Shown here: one piece after another, positions 16,892-24,413 of the stretch | Position numbering within the stretch: the first letter of the stretch is position 1 | How the letters are laid out: each line of letters starts with the position of its first letter | Notes under the pieces: model-generated | The model's database searches: none | What the model was told of the DNA's origin: nothing | What the model saw: only the letters and a program-made list of their open reading frames with translations | From: Actinomycetota bacterium | GTDB taxonomy: Bacteria; Actinomycetota; UBA4738; HRBIN12 | Length of the DNA: 62,765 nucleotides | Reading direction: 5' to 3' | NCBI GenBank assembly: GCA_005884925.1 | Contig: VAYU01000024.1 | Coordinates: 105,120 to 167,884, forward strand | Translations under genes and position numbers: made by a program

Positions 16892-17724
16892 GAGGCGCTC
16901 CGTCCGCGCGTGCTCCGCAGCCGGAGCCAGCCGCCGCCGGCGAGCGCGGCCCCGAGCACCAGGGCGACGAGCAGCCCGGGTCCGGGGCCGGCGCTCGCCG
17001 GCGGCGGCCCCGGGGGAGCCGCCAGCGCCCCCGCCGTCGGGGGTCCTCCGGGCGGTGAGGTCTTCGCGACGCCCCGGGCCGACGGGTCCGCTGATCGGGT
17101 CGTGCCCGGCTGGCTTGGGGCGGTGGAGGTCGGCGAGGATGGGCTCCCCGAGCTCGGGACCGACGCACGCGGCGTCGATCGCGCCGGGGACGAGGTCGTC
17201 GCCGGGCTTGCCGCCGGGACGCACACGTCGTCGATGACCATCGTCGGCGGTTTCCGATGGGTCGCTCCGGAGTCGCCGGATCCCCACACCCACGCGTCGA
17301 GGGCGCCGCCGCCGACGCGCGCGGACGCTGCGCCGGTGGAGGACCACGTCCACCCCCCGTGCCCGTCCCCGTGCCAGTACCCCCAGTACTCGGGGTAGTC
17401 CGCGAAGCAGTCATCGCCCTGCGGGCCGACGCCGGCCAGGCGACAGACGGCCTGGCCACCCGACCCGAACCCGTACGCGAGGTGATCCTGCGCGCCGGCG
17501 AGCTCGATCAGGTGGATCCCGCTCACGGTCGTCGCATCCAGGGCGATACAGAAGGAGCGCGTGCCGGTTCCGGTGTCGATCACGAGCGCAGCATGCGGTC
17601 CGGTCGCGGCCGCGCACGCGGGCGCCGCCCCCGTGACCGCGGGTAGGGTCACGGGGATCATGGCGGCGACCATCACGAGCGCGGCCGCGACCGAGCGCCG
17701 GAGCGCGGCCGCTACGGTCGGCAC
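16888..17724 (-). CDS. Exported, membrane-anchored DUF4430/transcobalamin beta-domain-like protein
   Basis: 278 aa. N-terminal signal (basic ALRRS, then VAAALVMVAAMIPVTLPAVT), a compact domain at about 45-150, a Ser/Thr/Pro-rich spacer (about 165-240) and a C-terminal membrane helix with basic tail (GLLVALVLGAALAGGGWL then RLRSTRGR). The domain contains CFADYPEYWGYWHGDGHGGW and a closing V..GG...AWVWG, which fits the transcobalamin-like C-terminal (DUF4430) fold: YW pair, then a GD/GG turn before a final Trp strand. Two Cys pairs could form disulfides. It overlaps the alpha-barrel gene by 13 bases. Start GTG at 17724 is inferred from the signal peptide. Likely role: surface capture of cobalamin for the ECF complex. 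Confidence 0.7.
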   Translation of the reverse strand: MPTVAAALRRSVAAALVMVAAMIPVTLPAVTGAAPACAAATGPHAALVIDTGTGTRSFCIALDATTVSGIHLIELAGAQDHLAYGFGSGGQAVCRLAGVGPQGDDCFADYPEYWGYWHGDGHGGWTWSSTGAASARVGGGALDAWVWGSGDSGATHRKPPTMVIDDVCVPAASPATTSSPARSTPRASVPSSGSPSSPTSTAPSQPGTTRSADPSARGVAKTSPPGGPPTAGALAAPPGPPPASAGPGPGLLVALVLGAALAGGGWLRLRSTRGRSAS

Positions 17725-18704
17725 GTCGTCGCCCAGGGCCGCCGGAGCGCGACGCGGGTGACGGGGAGCGGTTCGCGCAGGAACCCGAGCACGGCACCGA
17801 TCGACGCGCCCACGTCCTTCCCGGTCCGCCGCCCGGTGTTCGTGAACGAATAGGCGACCGCGCCGCACCGGTACTGCAGGCGCCTCAGGGCGTGCATCGC
17901 TCCCCTCGGCAGGGCACGACCTCGTGCCGCGAACGCCTGGATCACGAGCGCCGTCGAGTTCGCGTCGGTCCTGCGGAAGCCCCACGTGTAGCCCCACCCG
18001 CCGTAGGTGGCGTCGCGGAGCGCCGCGAAGAACGGGAACGGGCCGAACGCGGGGGTCCCGAACCCGTCGAGCGCCATCACGGCGTACGCCGTCGTGTTGG
18101 TGTCGGAGCGGAAGAAGTCTCCCGGGTCGTTCACGTCGCGGCAGTGTTGGTTCTCGCTCGCTCGGTGCGGCCGGTCGAACTGCCAGCCGCCGTCGGGGCA
18201 CTGGGCGTCCCTCAGCCAGGTCACCGCCAGGGCATCTGGCGTCTGGCCCGCAGCCCTGATCGCGAGGATCGCCAGTGCCTGATCGAAGACCGTCGCGACG
18301 CCGAACCGCCCGCTCGCGCGCTCCGCGTCGGTGATGTGGCCGAGCAGGTTCGTCCCGCCGAAGATGGCGGGGTTGCGACCGCCGGCCACCACGGCCATCA
18401 CGACCTTGGCGGTGAGGCCGATCGTCGTGACTCGGCGTCGAAAAACCTGTCGGCGGAGGAACGCGATCGCTCCGGCCTCGTCGCCGTATCCGGTCGCCGC
18501 CATGTCCAGGACGGCGTCGGCGGTCGAGCCGATCGCCGAGAAACCGGGGAACGAGCCGTTCGTCTCCTGCTGCGCTCCGACGTAGGCCATGACGCGATCG
18601 GCCCGTTGCGGGTCCGTGATCGCCGCCGATACGGGAACCGCCATCGCGACCGAAACGGAACAGACGGCGAGCATCGATGCGACCCGCTGGAGGGTCCTGC
18701 CCAT
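17712..18704 (-). CDS. Secreted alpha/alpha-barrel protein, transcobalamin alpha-domain/prenyltransferase-repeat-like
   Basis: 330 aa with a signal peptide (about 1-28, cleavage after VPVSAA) and squalene/prenyltransferase-type repeats: YVGAQQETNGSFPGFSAIGS, AVTWLRDAQCPDGGWQF (a QW motif), and ATYGGWGYTWGFRRTDANS. This alpha6/alpha6 barrel is the fold of the N-terminal domain of intrinsic factor and transcobalamin; being exported and first in a cobalamin-riboswitch operon, it is unlikely to be a terpene cyclase, and I see no DxDD or DCTAE catalytic motif. A Shine-Dalgarno (AAGGAG) precedes the ATG, which itself sits in a short hairpin. Inferred to form one half of a cobalamin-binding clamp with the next protein. 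Confidence 0.75.
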   Translation of the reverse strand: MGRTLQRVASMLAVCSVSVAMAVPVSAAITDPQRADRVMAYVGAQQETNGSFPGFSAIGSTADAVLDMAATGYGDEAGAIAFLRRQVFRRRVTTIGLTAKVVMAVVAGGRNPAIFGGTNLLGHITDAERASGRFGVATVFDQALAILAIRAAGQTPDALAVTWLRDAQCPDGGWQFDRPHRASENQHCRDVNDPGDFFRSDTNTTAYAVMALDGFGTPAFGPFPFFAALRDATYGGWGYTWGFRRTDANSTALVIQAFAARGRALPRGAMHALRRLQYRCGAVAYSFTNTGRRTGKDVGASIGAVLGFLREPLPVTRVALRRPWATTCRP

Positions 18705-18710
18705 GTGGGC
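18699..18710 (-). promoter_or_regulatory. Start-codon hairpin of the cobalamin operon
   Basis: GCCCACATGGGC, five pairs around the start codon at 18704, directly after the Shine-Dalgarno. Together with a CCGGGC/GCCCGG stem at 18768-18782 it may be the switching part of the riboswitch. Confidence 0.4.
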
Positions 18711-18805
18711 AACTCCTTTCCGGGCGTCCGCGCGCCCATCGGAACGATCCCGAGCGCGGGGTCGTCTCCGGGCGGCGCCCGGTGGCCGGTCCCCCTTGCC
18801 ACGAG

Positions 18806-18925
18806 GGTTCGTTCAGCCGGTGCGTCGCCGAGGGCGGCCTGGCTCGCCCATTCCGGGCTCACAGTTGCGGGACAGCGCCGGTTTCCGACCGGACTTCGCC
18901 TCCGCGACGCGTCTGCGGTCGAACC
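18806..18925 (-). ncRNA. Cobalamin riboswitch
   Basis: The reverse strand holds GCTGTCCCGCAACTGTGA (18876-18859), the near-invariant core of cobalamin riboswitches, preceded by GGCGAAGTCCGGT and the CCGG pair that closes the core arm, and followed by the B12-box-like GAGCCAGGCCGCCC (18845-18832). The outer P1 stem is GGTTCG (18925-18920) with CGAACC (18811-18806). It ends about 100 bases before the start codon of the alpha-barrel gene. The expression platform is probably translational, because the Shine-Dalgarno and ATG can be sequestered and no U-rich terminator is seen. It places the whole downstream ECF operon under cobalamin control. Confidence 0.92.
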
Positions 18926-19017
18926 TTAGCAGGGCCGATGGGCTCACGGTTTCGAGCCGAACGCACGTCGCACGGAGGGATCGAGCGACGTACGCTCCGC
19001 ACCCAGGGGGTGGTTCG

Positions 19018-19488
19018 ATGGACCCGGTGCGCACCTTGGATACGGGGATCGCGAGCGGCGTTGTGACCGTGCTCATCGACGAGCCGGGAGGGGGCAGCTC
19101 AACGATCCAGACGCCGGCGGCCGACTTCGAGGCGGCGGAACGGGGCGTCGCGATCGGCCGCCGCTTCATCCCGTGGCATCGCATCCGTCGCTATCGATGG
19201 GATCTGCCACCCAAGGAGTTCGCCGACGAGCGTCGCGTATCAGCGCAGGTGCGGCTCGTCCTCGATGGCGAGAACGGCACCGCTGAGGAGCACCTCGTGT
19301 CCGCGGACGGGTTCGAGACCGCGGCGTTCGCGGTGACGATGCTGCTGGAGGATGTCGCCGACATCGCCGGCGGGACCGTCACGGTGCGCCGGGTCGGGAT
19401 CCCCTGGCATCACGTCCGCGAGTACGAACGGATCCCGGCGGACGCCCAGACCGATGGGGAAGCGCCACCCGAGCGACCCGACGCCTGA
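19018..19488 (+). CDS. Conserved hypothetical protein with two PW motifs
   Basis: 156 aa, soluble, no signal or membrane segment, no recognised domain. It holds two copies of a small motif, RRFIPWHRIRRYRW (about 55-68) and VGIPWHHVREYERI (about 128-141), which also appears once in the 64-aa protein at 21845 (LFPWARIDRV). The pattern of short beta strands around it suggests a small beta-barrel repeated twice, but I cannot name a family. The ATG at 19018 follows a G-rich AGGGGGTGG stretch; the upstream open frame crosses the riboswitch region and is not coding. Confidence 0.75.
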   Translation: MDPVRTLDTGIASGVVTVLIDEPGGGSSTIQTPAADFEAAERGVAIGRRFIPWHRIRRYRWDLPPKEFADERRVSAQVRLVLDGENGTAEEHLVSADGFETAAFAVTMLLEDVADIAGGTVTVRRVGIPWHHVREYERIPADAQTDGEAPPERPDA

Positions 19489-19494
19489 CGCGGC

Positions 19495-20346
19495 TCACGA
19501 CGGCGGGATCGTGCCGGGCCCTTCGTTCCGCAGGTAGCGCTCGATCTCCGCGGCGAGATCGTCACCCGAGGGGAGCTCCTCTTGGCTGGCGCTCTCGAGC
19601 TGGAGCAGGATCGCGCGGACGTCGTCGTCCCCGGCGACGGCGGCATCCAGCCGCTCGCGTTGGGTCATCGCGTCGTCGCTCAATGCGTCGAGTGGAAGCT
19701 CGATCCGCAGATGGCGGGAGAGGTGCTGGAGCAGCGCGAGCGTCGCGGCCGCGTACGGTCCGCCGACGTAGTGCGGGACCTGCGCGTAGAACCCGACAGC
19801 GGGGATCCCGCTGCCGCTCACGACGACCTCCATCGCGGAGAGCCCGGCGCTCGGGACACGCAGCAGGCCCGGAGGACCTTTCGTCTCGGCCTCGTGCAGC
19901 GCGCCCTCGGCCGAGGCGGTCGCCATCACCGGAACGGGGCGTGTGTGCGGCACGGCTGCGGGGATCGCGCCGAGGCTGACCCATTCCACCACCCCGAGCC
20001 GGAGGCAGAGCTCGAGGATGTCGTTCGCGAGCTCCTTCCAGCGGAAATCCGGTTCCGCTCCGTGCAGGACGAGCAGGTCGCGGCCCGAAGCCCCTCGCCG
20101 GTGGACCTCCAACGTGGGCCACACGAGGCGCGTCAGCGTGCCGTCGACCACGTCGAGCGTCGGACGTCGTGAGCGATAGTCGAACAGCACGTCGTCCTCG
20201 AAGGTTGCCAACAGATCGCTGCCGCGGGCGAGTTGATCCGCGGCGCTGCTTGCCGCGCCCGCGGCATCGATCCAGCCGTCGAACGCCGCGACGACGACCG
20301 GTGCGGTGAGCGCAGGGGAAGGCTCTTCGAGCCGGTAGAGGGGCAT
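19495..20346 (-). CDS. PAC2-family (proteasome assembly chaperone-like) protein
   Basis: 283 aa. PAC2 features: start MPLYRLEEPSPALTAPVVVA, then AFDGWIDAAGAASSAADQLA, later GVVEWVSLGAIPAAVPHTR and AVGFYAQVPHYVGGPYAAAT. In actinomycetes with proteasomes PAC2-fold proteins are common, but bacterial members have no proven role in assembly. The ATG at 20346 lies six bases after TATGCT with no Shine-Dalgarno. The C-terminus (about 240-275) is acidic and helical. Confidence 0.88.
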   Translation of the reverse strand: MPLYRLEEPSPALTAPVVVAAFDGWIDAAGAASSAADQLARGSDLLATFEDDVLFDYRSRRPTLDVVDGTLTRLVWPTLEVHRRGASGRDLLVLHGAEPDFRWKELANDILELCLRLGVVEWVSLGAIPAAVPHTRPVPVMATASAEGALHEAETKGPPGLLRVPSAGLSAMEVVVSGSGIPAVGFYAQVPHYVGGPYAAATLALLQHLSRHLRIELPLDALSDDAMTQRERLDAAVAGDDDVRAILLQLESASQEELPSGDDLAAEIERYLRNEGPGTIPPS

Positions 20347-20352
20347 GCAGGC

Positions 20353-20358
20353 AGCATA
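20353..20358 (-). promoter_or_regulatory. -10 element, leaderless promoter of the PAC2 gene
   Basis: TATGCT, six bases before the ATG at 20346. The neighbouring gene at 21014 has the identical element at the identical distance. Confidence 0.6.
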
Positions 20359-20396
20359 GTCGCGCCGCTTCGAAGCCCGGATGGCGCGCCGATCGG

Positions 20397-21014
20397 TCAG
20401 CCGCCGAGTGCCTGCTCGCACTCGGTGCGGGTCGGCCGGGCGACGGCGACGAGCGTGTGCCCGACGTCGAGCGTTTGCGAGTCGGGGATGCCGTACGTCG
20501 TGTACTTGAGCGTGAACGATCGGATCTCGGTGCCGCTGCCCTCCGAGGTGTCGGTGAAGACGCTGCAGATCAGCTTCGAGTTCGCCGCGAACACCACGAG
20601 GACGCCGATGCCCGTCCCGGGGTTCAACCTGGTCGGCTCGAATCCGGACGTGCTTCCGGCGGGATCCGCCGTCTTCCCGTCGCCCAGGTGGAGCTCGACC
20701 GGGACGTACGGCGTCTGCTCGTCGGCCGGCGGCTGCCCGAGCCCGGTGATCGTGATCGGGAGGCTCCCCTCGTTCCGCACCGTCGTCGCAAGGTAGATCT
20801 GCCCGTTGGGCTCGAGCTTCACGAGCGGATCGCTGGGTGTGCCGTGATCGGCCAGCACGGCGTTGTATCCGACGCTCGCGTCCACGCCCAGGGCCAGCGG
20901 GTCCTGCGAACGGGTGTAGACGAAGAGGGCCGCGCTCGCGAGCAGCGCGAGCACCAACAACGTTGCGAGCACCTTCGTCAGCGCGCCGCCCTCCCGATCG
21001 CGGAGCCGGGTCAT
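20397..21014 (-). CDS. Membrane-anchored extracellular protein of unknown function
   Basis: 205 aa: basic N-terminus (MTRLRDREGG), one membrane helix at about 12-33 (LTKVLATLLVLALLASAALFVY), then a beta-rich extracytoplasmic domain with ITITGLGQP and TTVRNEGSLPI, reminiscent of immunoglobulin-like/telomeric-repeat-like beta sandwich domains. Two Cys (ICSVF and RTECEQ) could pair. No family name can be given. Start ATG 21014 is six bases from TATGCT (21021-21026). It follows the carboxymuconolactone-type gene on the same strand by about 40 bases. Confidence 0.75.
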   Translation of the reverse strand: MTRLRDREGGALTKVLATLLVLALLASAALFVYTRSQDPLALGVDASVGYNAVLADHGTPSDPLVKLEPNGQIYLATTVRNEGSLPITITGLGQPPADEQTPYVPVELHLGDGKTADPAGSTSGFEPTRLNPGTGIGVLVVFAANSKLICSVFTDTSEGSGTEIRSFTLKYTTYGIPDSQTLDVGHTLVAVARPTRTECEQALGG

Positions 21015-21055
21015 GCGCGCAGCATAGGACGAGGGCGGGGGGTCGGCCCGCAAGC

Positions 21056-21460
21056 TCAGTCCGCCGGAGGATCGTTGCGTCCGGCCGAACGGTTTCGGTC
21101 GGCGAGCACGCTCTTGAGGGTCGCCATCGCGTTCATCGCGGGTGGGAACCCGGCGATCGTCGCAGTCAACATGATCGCCTCGCGGAGCTGCTCGGGCGCG
21201 AGCCCCGCCTTCAGGGAGGCGCGCAGATGCTGCGGCAGCTGCGACGAGCGTCCGAGCGCGGTCAGCGCGACCACGGCCCCCAGCTCGCGATCGCGGTCCG
21301 TGAGGGCCGGCTTCGTGTACATCTCGCCGTAGACGAACTCGACGATGTGCCGGCCGAGATCACCGAGGCCCTCGACCGTCCGCAGCGCCTTCTCGTCGTG
21401 GATCTCGAGGAACCGCTCGCGTCCGCGCCGGTAGATCTCGTCGTGCTGATCCTCGTCCAT
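21056..21460 (-). CDS. Carboxymuconolactone decarboxylase/AhpD-fold protein
   Basis: 134-aa all-helical protein of the CMD family: FLEIHDEKALRTVEGLG, YGEMYTKPALTDRDRELGAV (the classic CMD segment), HLRASLKAGLAPEQLREAIM. The CxxC of AhpD peroxidases is absent, so it is more like the 4-carboxymuconolactone decarboxylase-type subunits than a peroxidase reductant. The open frame continues upstream into a P450 remnant, but ATG 21460 is preceded at seven bases by TAAGGT, so translation probably begins here. Substrate unknown. Confidence 0.82.
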   Translation of the reverse strand: MDEDQHDEIYRRGRERFLEIHDEKALRTVEGLGDLGRHIVEFVYGEMYTKPALTDRDRELGAVVALTALGRSSQLPQHLRASLKAGLAPEQLREAIMLTATIAGFPPAMNAMATLKSVLADRNRSAGRNDPPAD

Positions 21461-21469
21461 GGCGCGCAC

Positions 21470-21786
21470 CTTAGCCGAGCCGCACCACCAGCCCGCGAGA
21501 CCGCGGACGATGTAGATCGGTTGATCAGCCGCCAGAACGGGGGCGAGCCGAGCCGGGGGCGCATCGCGGCCCATCTCCTCGTGGGATGCCGCGTGGAGGT
21601 ACGTGCGGCCGAACCGGCGGTCCCGGAGGAGGGCGTCGACATCGCGGCGGCGGGTTTCGAGCCAGTGGTCGGTGGCCTCGTCAACAGGACCGGCGCCAAG
21701 GCCCGCAGCTCCGCGTACACGGGATAGGGGTCGGCCACGAACGCGACGTCCTGTGGAGCGACGCAAGTCGGCAGGGTACCGACCAT
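21470..21786 (-). pseudogene. Cytochrome P450 N-terminal remnant
   Basis: About 100 residues of a P450 N-terminus in two or three frames: VADPYPVYAELRALAPVL (from the frame beginning at 21786), then DATDHWLETRRRDVDALL-type sequence with RDRRFGRTYLHAASHEEMGR, and finally PPFWRLIN in another frame. These match the proline-rich/helix A-B segment of bacterial CYPs. The remaining 300 residues, including the heme Cys loop, are missing: the carboxymuconolactone gene follows directly. It is therefore a deletion remnant. Confidence 0.65.
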
Positions 21787-21844
21787 CGGCCGAGGCCACG
21801 GGCATCGGAATGGACTACGCTGAAGCCTTCCCTTGGGAGGGCGG

Positions 21845-22039
21845 ATGCATACCGAGATCACGTTCCTCGACGGCAAGGCCGTCACCTTCGATGAGACCGC
21901 CGACGTGAAGATGACGCCGCACGGTCTCGAGGTCCTCCAGCGAGAAGGGGACGAGCAGATCCGCGTCCTCTTCCCGTGGGCCCGCATCGATCGCGTCACG
22001 CAGCGCGGTGTCAACGTCGCCGCGATCTACACGTACTGA
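21845..22039 (+). CDS. Small conserved hypothetical protein
   Basis: 64 aa, beta-rich, no membrane segment: MHTEITFLDGKAVTFDETAD and LFPWARIDRVTQRGVNVAA. The PW motif is shared with the 156-aa protein at 19018. A GGGAGGGCGG Shine-Dalgarno precedes the ATG at 21845 (an in-frame ATG at 21833 overlaps that ribosome site). The function is unknown. Confidence 0.7.
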   Translation: MHTEITFLDGKAVTFDETADVKMTPHGLEVLQREGDEQIRVLFPWARIDRVTQRGVNVAAIYTY

Positions 22040-22082
22040 CCGCTTGACCGTCCGGCGCACGTGAGGTTGTACCGTCGCCGCG

Positions 22083-22991
22083 ATGTCGACCCGTACCGAC
22101 CTCGATCACGTCCGCGAGCTCATCGCCCTCGCGACCGGCGATGAGAAGCACGCGGAGAGCAGCACGTCGACCCTCGACGCGCTCTGGGTCCTGTACGAGC
22201 GGGTGCTCCGCGTCGACCCCGCCGCGCCAAGGGACGAGGCTCGCGACCGGTTCATCCTGAGCAAAGCCACGGGCCGAGCTCGTACTACGCGGTGCTCGCC
22301 GCCAAGGGGTTCTTCCCCGAACACGTCCTGTCCCATTTCCTCGAGTGGGGCAACCCCTCGGCTCGCACCCGGACCGGAACCTGGGCGGCACCCTCGCGAG
22401 CATCGGCGCGCCGTACGACTACGGGACCGAGGGCGGGACGCACCACTCGCCGGGAGACGTCGGGGTCGTGCTCACCGTTCCGAACACCGACGTGCTCGTG
22501 CCGGGGTGCGCCGGGGAGCTGGACCGGCGGCTGCGGGCGACGTACGCGGGCGGGAGGTTGACCTATCTCCGGGCGAGCGTCGCGCAGAACGACATCGCCT
22601 TCGACGTGGCCCGCGGGCGGCTCGAGGTCGTCCGACGGGGCACGCGCGCGACCGTCGTCGTCGGCCCGCTCCTCTGGCGGACGCTCGCCGCGTGCGAGGG
22701 TCTGGACGTCACCGTGCTCTACACGGCGAGCGCGGCTCCGTTCGATGCGCCCGGACTCGCCGCCGTCGCCGCCCCCGATCCGCGCGTGATCGCCGTCGAG
22801 CCCTTCTACGAGGAACGCTGCTTCCGGCGCTCGCCGACGCGGTCCGCCACGTGCCCTCGCGCTTCGCCTCGGTCGGGGTTCCTCGGCGGTTCATCACGTC
22901 GTACGGAACGGCCGAGGAGCACGACCGCGAGCTCGGGATGGACGTCGCCGGCATCCGCCATCGATCGATCGAGGCTCTCGAGCGCGGCTAA
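22083..22991 (+). pseudogene. Transketolase-like gene with internal deletion and frameshifts
   Basis: Reads as the beginning of a transketolase N-half joined to the end of a C-half. Frame 1 (22083-22264): MSTRTDLDHVRELIALATGD to DRFILSK. Frame 2: AVLAAKGFFPEHVLSHFLEW. Frame 3 from about 22352: GSHPDRNLGGTLASIGAPYD, then THHSPGDVGVVLTVPNTDVL, which is the pyrimidine domain, then the C-terminal domain; back to frame 1 from about 22815: RRFITSYGTAEEHDRELGMD. All three shifts are one-base losses. Between GSHPDRN and LGGTLASIGAPYD the thiamine-diphosphate GD-motif region is missing (about 250 residues), so no active enzyme could result. TACCGT is seven bases before the ATG. Confidence 0.75.
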
Positions 22992-23314
22992 CGGCGCCGG
23001 GCTTCGACCTGTCGCTTCAATCGGGCCAGCCGGTCGTCCCATCCCGCCCCCACGTCGACCATCCACCCCAGCGCGTCGGCGAGGGGTGCCGGCGTGAGCT
23101 CGTACCGCCGACCGCGGACCTCACCCCGTCCGGCCACGAGTCCGGCATCCCGCAACAGGGCGAGGTGTTTCGAGACGGCCTGGCGCGACACGGACACGCC
23201 GGATGAGAGCTCGGTCAGCGTGGAGGGGCCGGACGCCGACAGCGCGCGGAGGAGGCTCCTGCGCGTCGGGTCGGCAAGCGCCTGGAAGACGGCGTCGTGG
23301 TCGCGCGCGGTCAT
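22988..23314 (-). CDS. ArsR-family winged-helix regulator
   Basis: 108 aa: VFQALADPTRRSLLRALSAS (N-terminal helices), recognition helix in SVSRQAVSKHLALLRDAGLV, wing GEVRGRRYELTP. No Cys metal site. The ATG overlaps the stop of the SRPBCC gene (ATGA), so the two are one unit. This ArsR-SRPBCC combination usually controls the SRPBCC protein and its own expression. The duplicated GGCAAC/GTTGCC repeats in the upstream region are likely its operators. Confidence 0.9.
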   Translation of the reverse strand: MTARDHDAVFQALADPTRRSLLRALSASGPSTLTELSSGVSVSRQAVSKHLALLRDAGLVAGRGEVRGRRYELTPAPLADALGWMVDVGAGWDDRLARLKRQVEARRR

Positions 23315-23667
23315 CGGCCCGCTTCGGCGAGCGCCGGTGCCGCTCCCTCGGTGATGCGAACGCGGGTTCCGGTGGCGACACGCCGGAGGTCGATCGTGAC
23401 GAACGACGGCTCCCCGATCCGGCTGCCGAACCCCGCCCCCAAGTGCTCCCGCCAGCGCCAGGTGAGCGTTCGGAACGGTGCCACCTGCACCACCCGGCCG
23501 CGGCGTTCCGCGCCGTCGGCGAACCGGAACCGCACCACCCCGCCGGGCTCGGGCTCGAGCCAGGCGTCCGCACCGAACCACGCCGAGAGCGCTGCGGGAT
23601 CGACCATGAACCCCCAGACGTCCTCGGGCGGAGCTTCGATGATCTCTTCGTGGACCTCGGTCGGCAT
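23311..23667 (-). CDS. SRPBCC/AHSA1-type ligand-binding domain protein
   Basis: 118 aa with the AHSA1-like START fold: [51 protein letters not shown]. Binds a hydrophobic small molecule in related proteins, but no ligand can be named. ATG 23667 is the best start; a TTG at 23694 would add nine residues and lies inside an operator repeat. First gene of the SRPBCC-arsR pair, transcribed away from clpP. Confidence 0.85.
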   Translation of the reverse strand: MPTEVHEEIIEAPPEDVWGFMVDPAALSAWFGADAWLEPEPGGVVRFRFADGAERRGRVVQVAPFRTLTWRWREHLGAGFGSRIGEPSFVTIDLRRVATGTRVRITEGAAPALAEAGR

Positions 23668-23687
23668 CTCGCCCGGCGCCCCTCCAT

Positions 23688-23750
23688 CCGGCAACAGCTC
23701 GGTTGCCGGACCCTGCTCCGTCGAGTACGGTCGGCAACCGGAAGGTTGCC
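23688..23750. promoter_or_regulatory. Two inverted repeats between SRPBCC-arsR and clpP, likely ArsR operators
   Basis: O1: CCGGCAAC-N6-GTTGCCGG (23688-23709). O2: GGCAACC-N4-GGTTGCC (23733-23750). Both are perfect and share the GGCAAC/GTTGCC half-site. They fill the divergent promoter region, so the regulator could affect clpP as well as its own operon. Confidence 0.65.
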
Positions 23751-23774
23751 ATCGTACCCGAAGGAGGCCCGAAC

Positions 23775-24356
23775 ATGCGACCGAGCGGTGTCCCGACCGT
23801 CGTCGAGCGATCCGGCTCGGGCGAGCAGGCGTTCGACATCTACTCGCGGCTGCTCCGCGAGCGCGTCGTCTTCCTCGGTTCCGAGCTGAACGATGAGCTC
23901 GCGAACCTCGTGATCGCGCAGCTCTTGTTCCTGGAGGCGGAGGGACCCGATCGGGACGTGTCGCTGTACGTGAACTCGCCGGGTGGTGACGTGACCGCGC
24001 TGTTCGCGATCTACGACACGATGCAGGCGATCAAGCCCGACGTCTCGACCTGGTGCATCGGGCAGGCCGCGAGCGGCGCGGCCGTGCTGCTCGCGGCCGG
24101 CACCGCGGGCAAACGCCACGCGCTGCCGACCGCTCGCGTGCTGCTGCACCAACCCTGGGGCAGCACGGGCGAGGGACAGTCGATCGACATCAAGATCCGG
24201 GCGGAGGAGATGGTGCGACAGCGCCGCCTGATGGAGGAGATCCTGGCTCGACACACCGGCCAGACGATCGAGCGGATCCACGAAGACCTCGACCGCGACT
24301 TCATCCTCGACCCGGAGGGGGCGAAGGCCTACGGCGTGATCGATCACGTGGGCTGA
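23775..24356 (+). CDS. clpP: ATP-dependent Clp protease proteolytic subunit
   Basis: 193 aa serine peptidase that forms the tetradecameric chamber used with ClpX or ClpC. Catalytic triad: Ser in [11 protein letters not shown] (about residue 100), His in LLHQPWG (about 124), Asp in [15 protein letters not shown] (about 175). [20 protein letters not shown] is the oxyanion region. The usual Met after the active Ser is Gly, which is seen in some second ClpPs. GGAGG ten bases ahead of the ATG. No clpX lies beside it, so this may be an additional ClpP rather than the main clpP-clpX locus. Confidence 0.95.
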   Translation: MRPSGVPTVVERSGSGEQAFDIYSRLLRERVVFLGSELNDELANLVIAQLLFLEAEGPDRDVSLYVNSPGGDVTALFAIYDTMQAIKPDVSTWCIGQAASGAAVLLAAGTAGKRHALPTARVLLHQPWGSTGEGQSIDIKIRAEEMVRQRRLMEEILARHTGQTIERIHEDLDRDFILDPEGAKAYGVIDHVG

Positions 24357-24396
24357 TCGGTGCGAGCGGTCCAGCGCTGGACCGCTCGCACCGATC
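24355..24396 (+). terminator. Perfect 42-base palindrome after clpP
   Basis: Arms 24355-24375 and 24376-24396 are exact reverse complements with no spacer (centre CCAGC/GCTGG). It begins in the clpP stop codon and ends just before the -10 of the next gene. It is almost surely the clpP terminator; because it is symmetric, DNA cruciform formation or protein binding is possible too. Confidence 0.75.
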
Positions 24397-24413
24397 GCGC
24401 CTACGATCGGCGC

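Noticed and set aside
17712-18704. Terpene cyclase/squalene-hopene cyclase as function of the alpha-barrel protein
   Set aside because: It has a signal peptide, lacks the DxDD-type catalytic motif, is half the normal size and sits behind a cobalamin riboswitch with an ECF importer.
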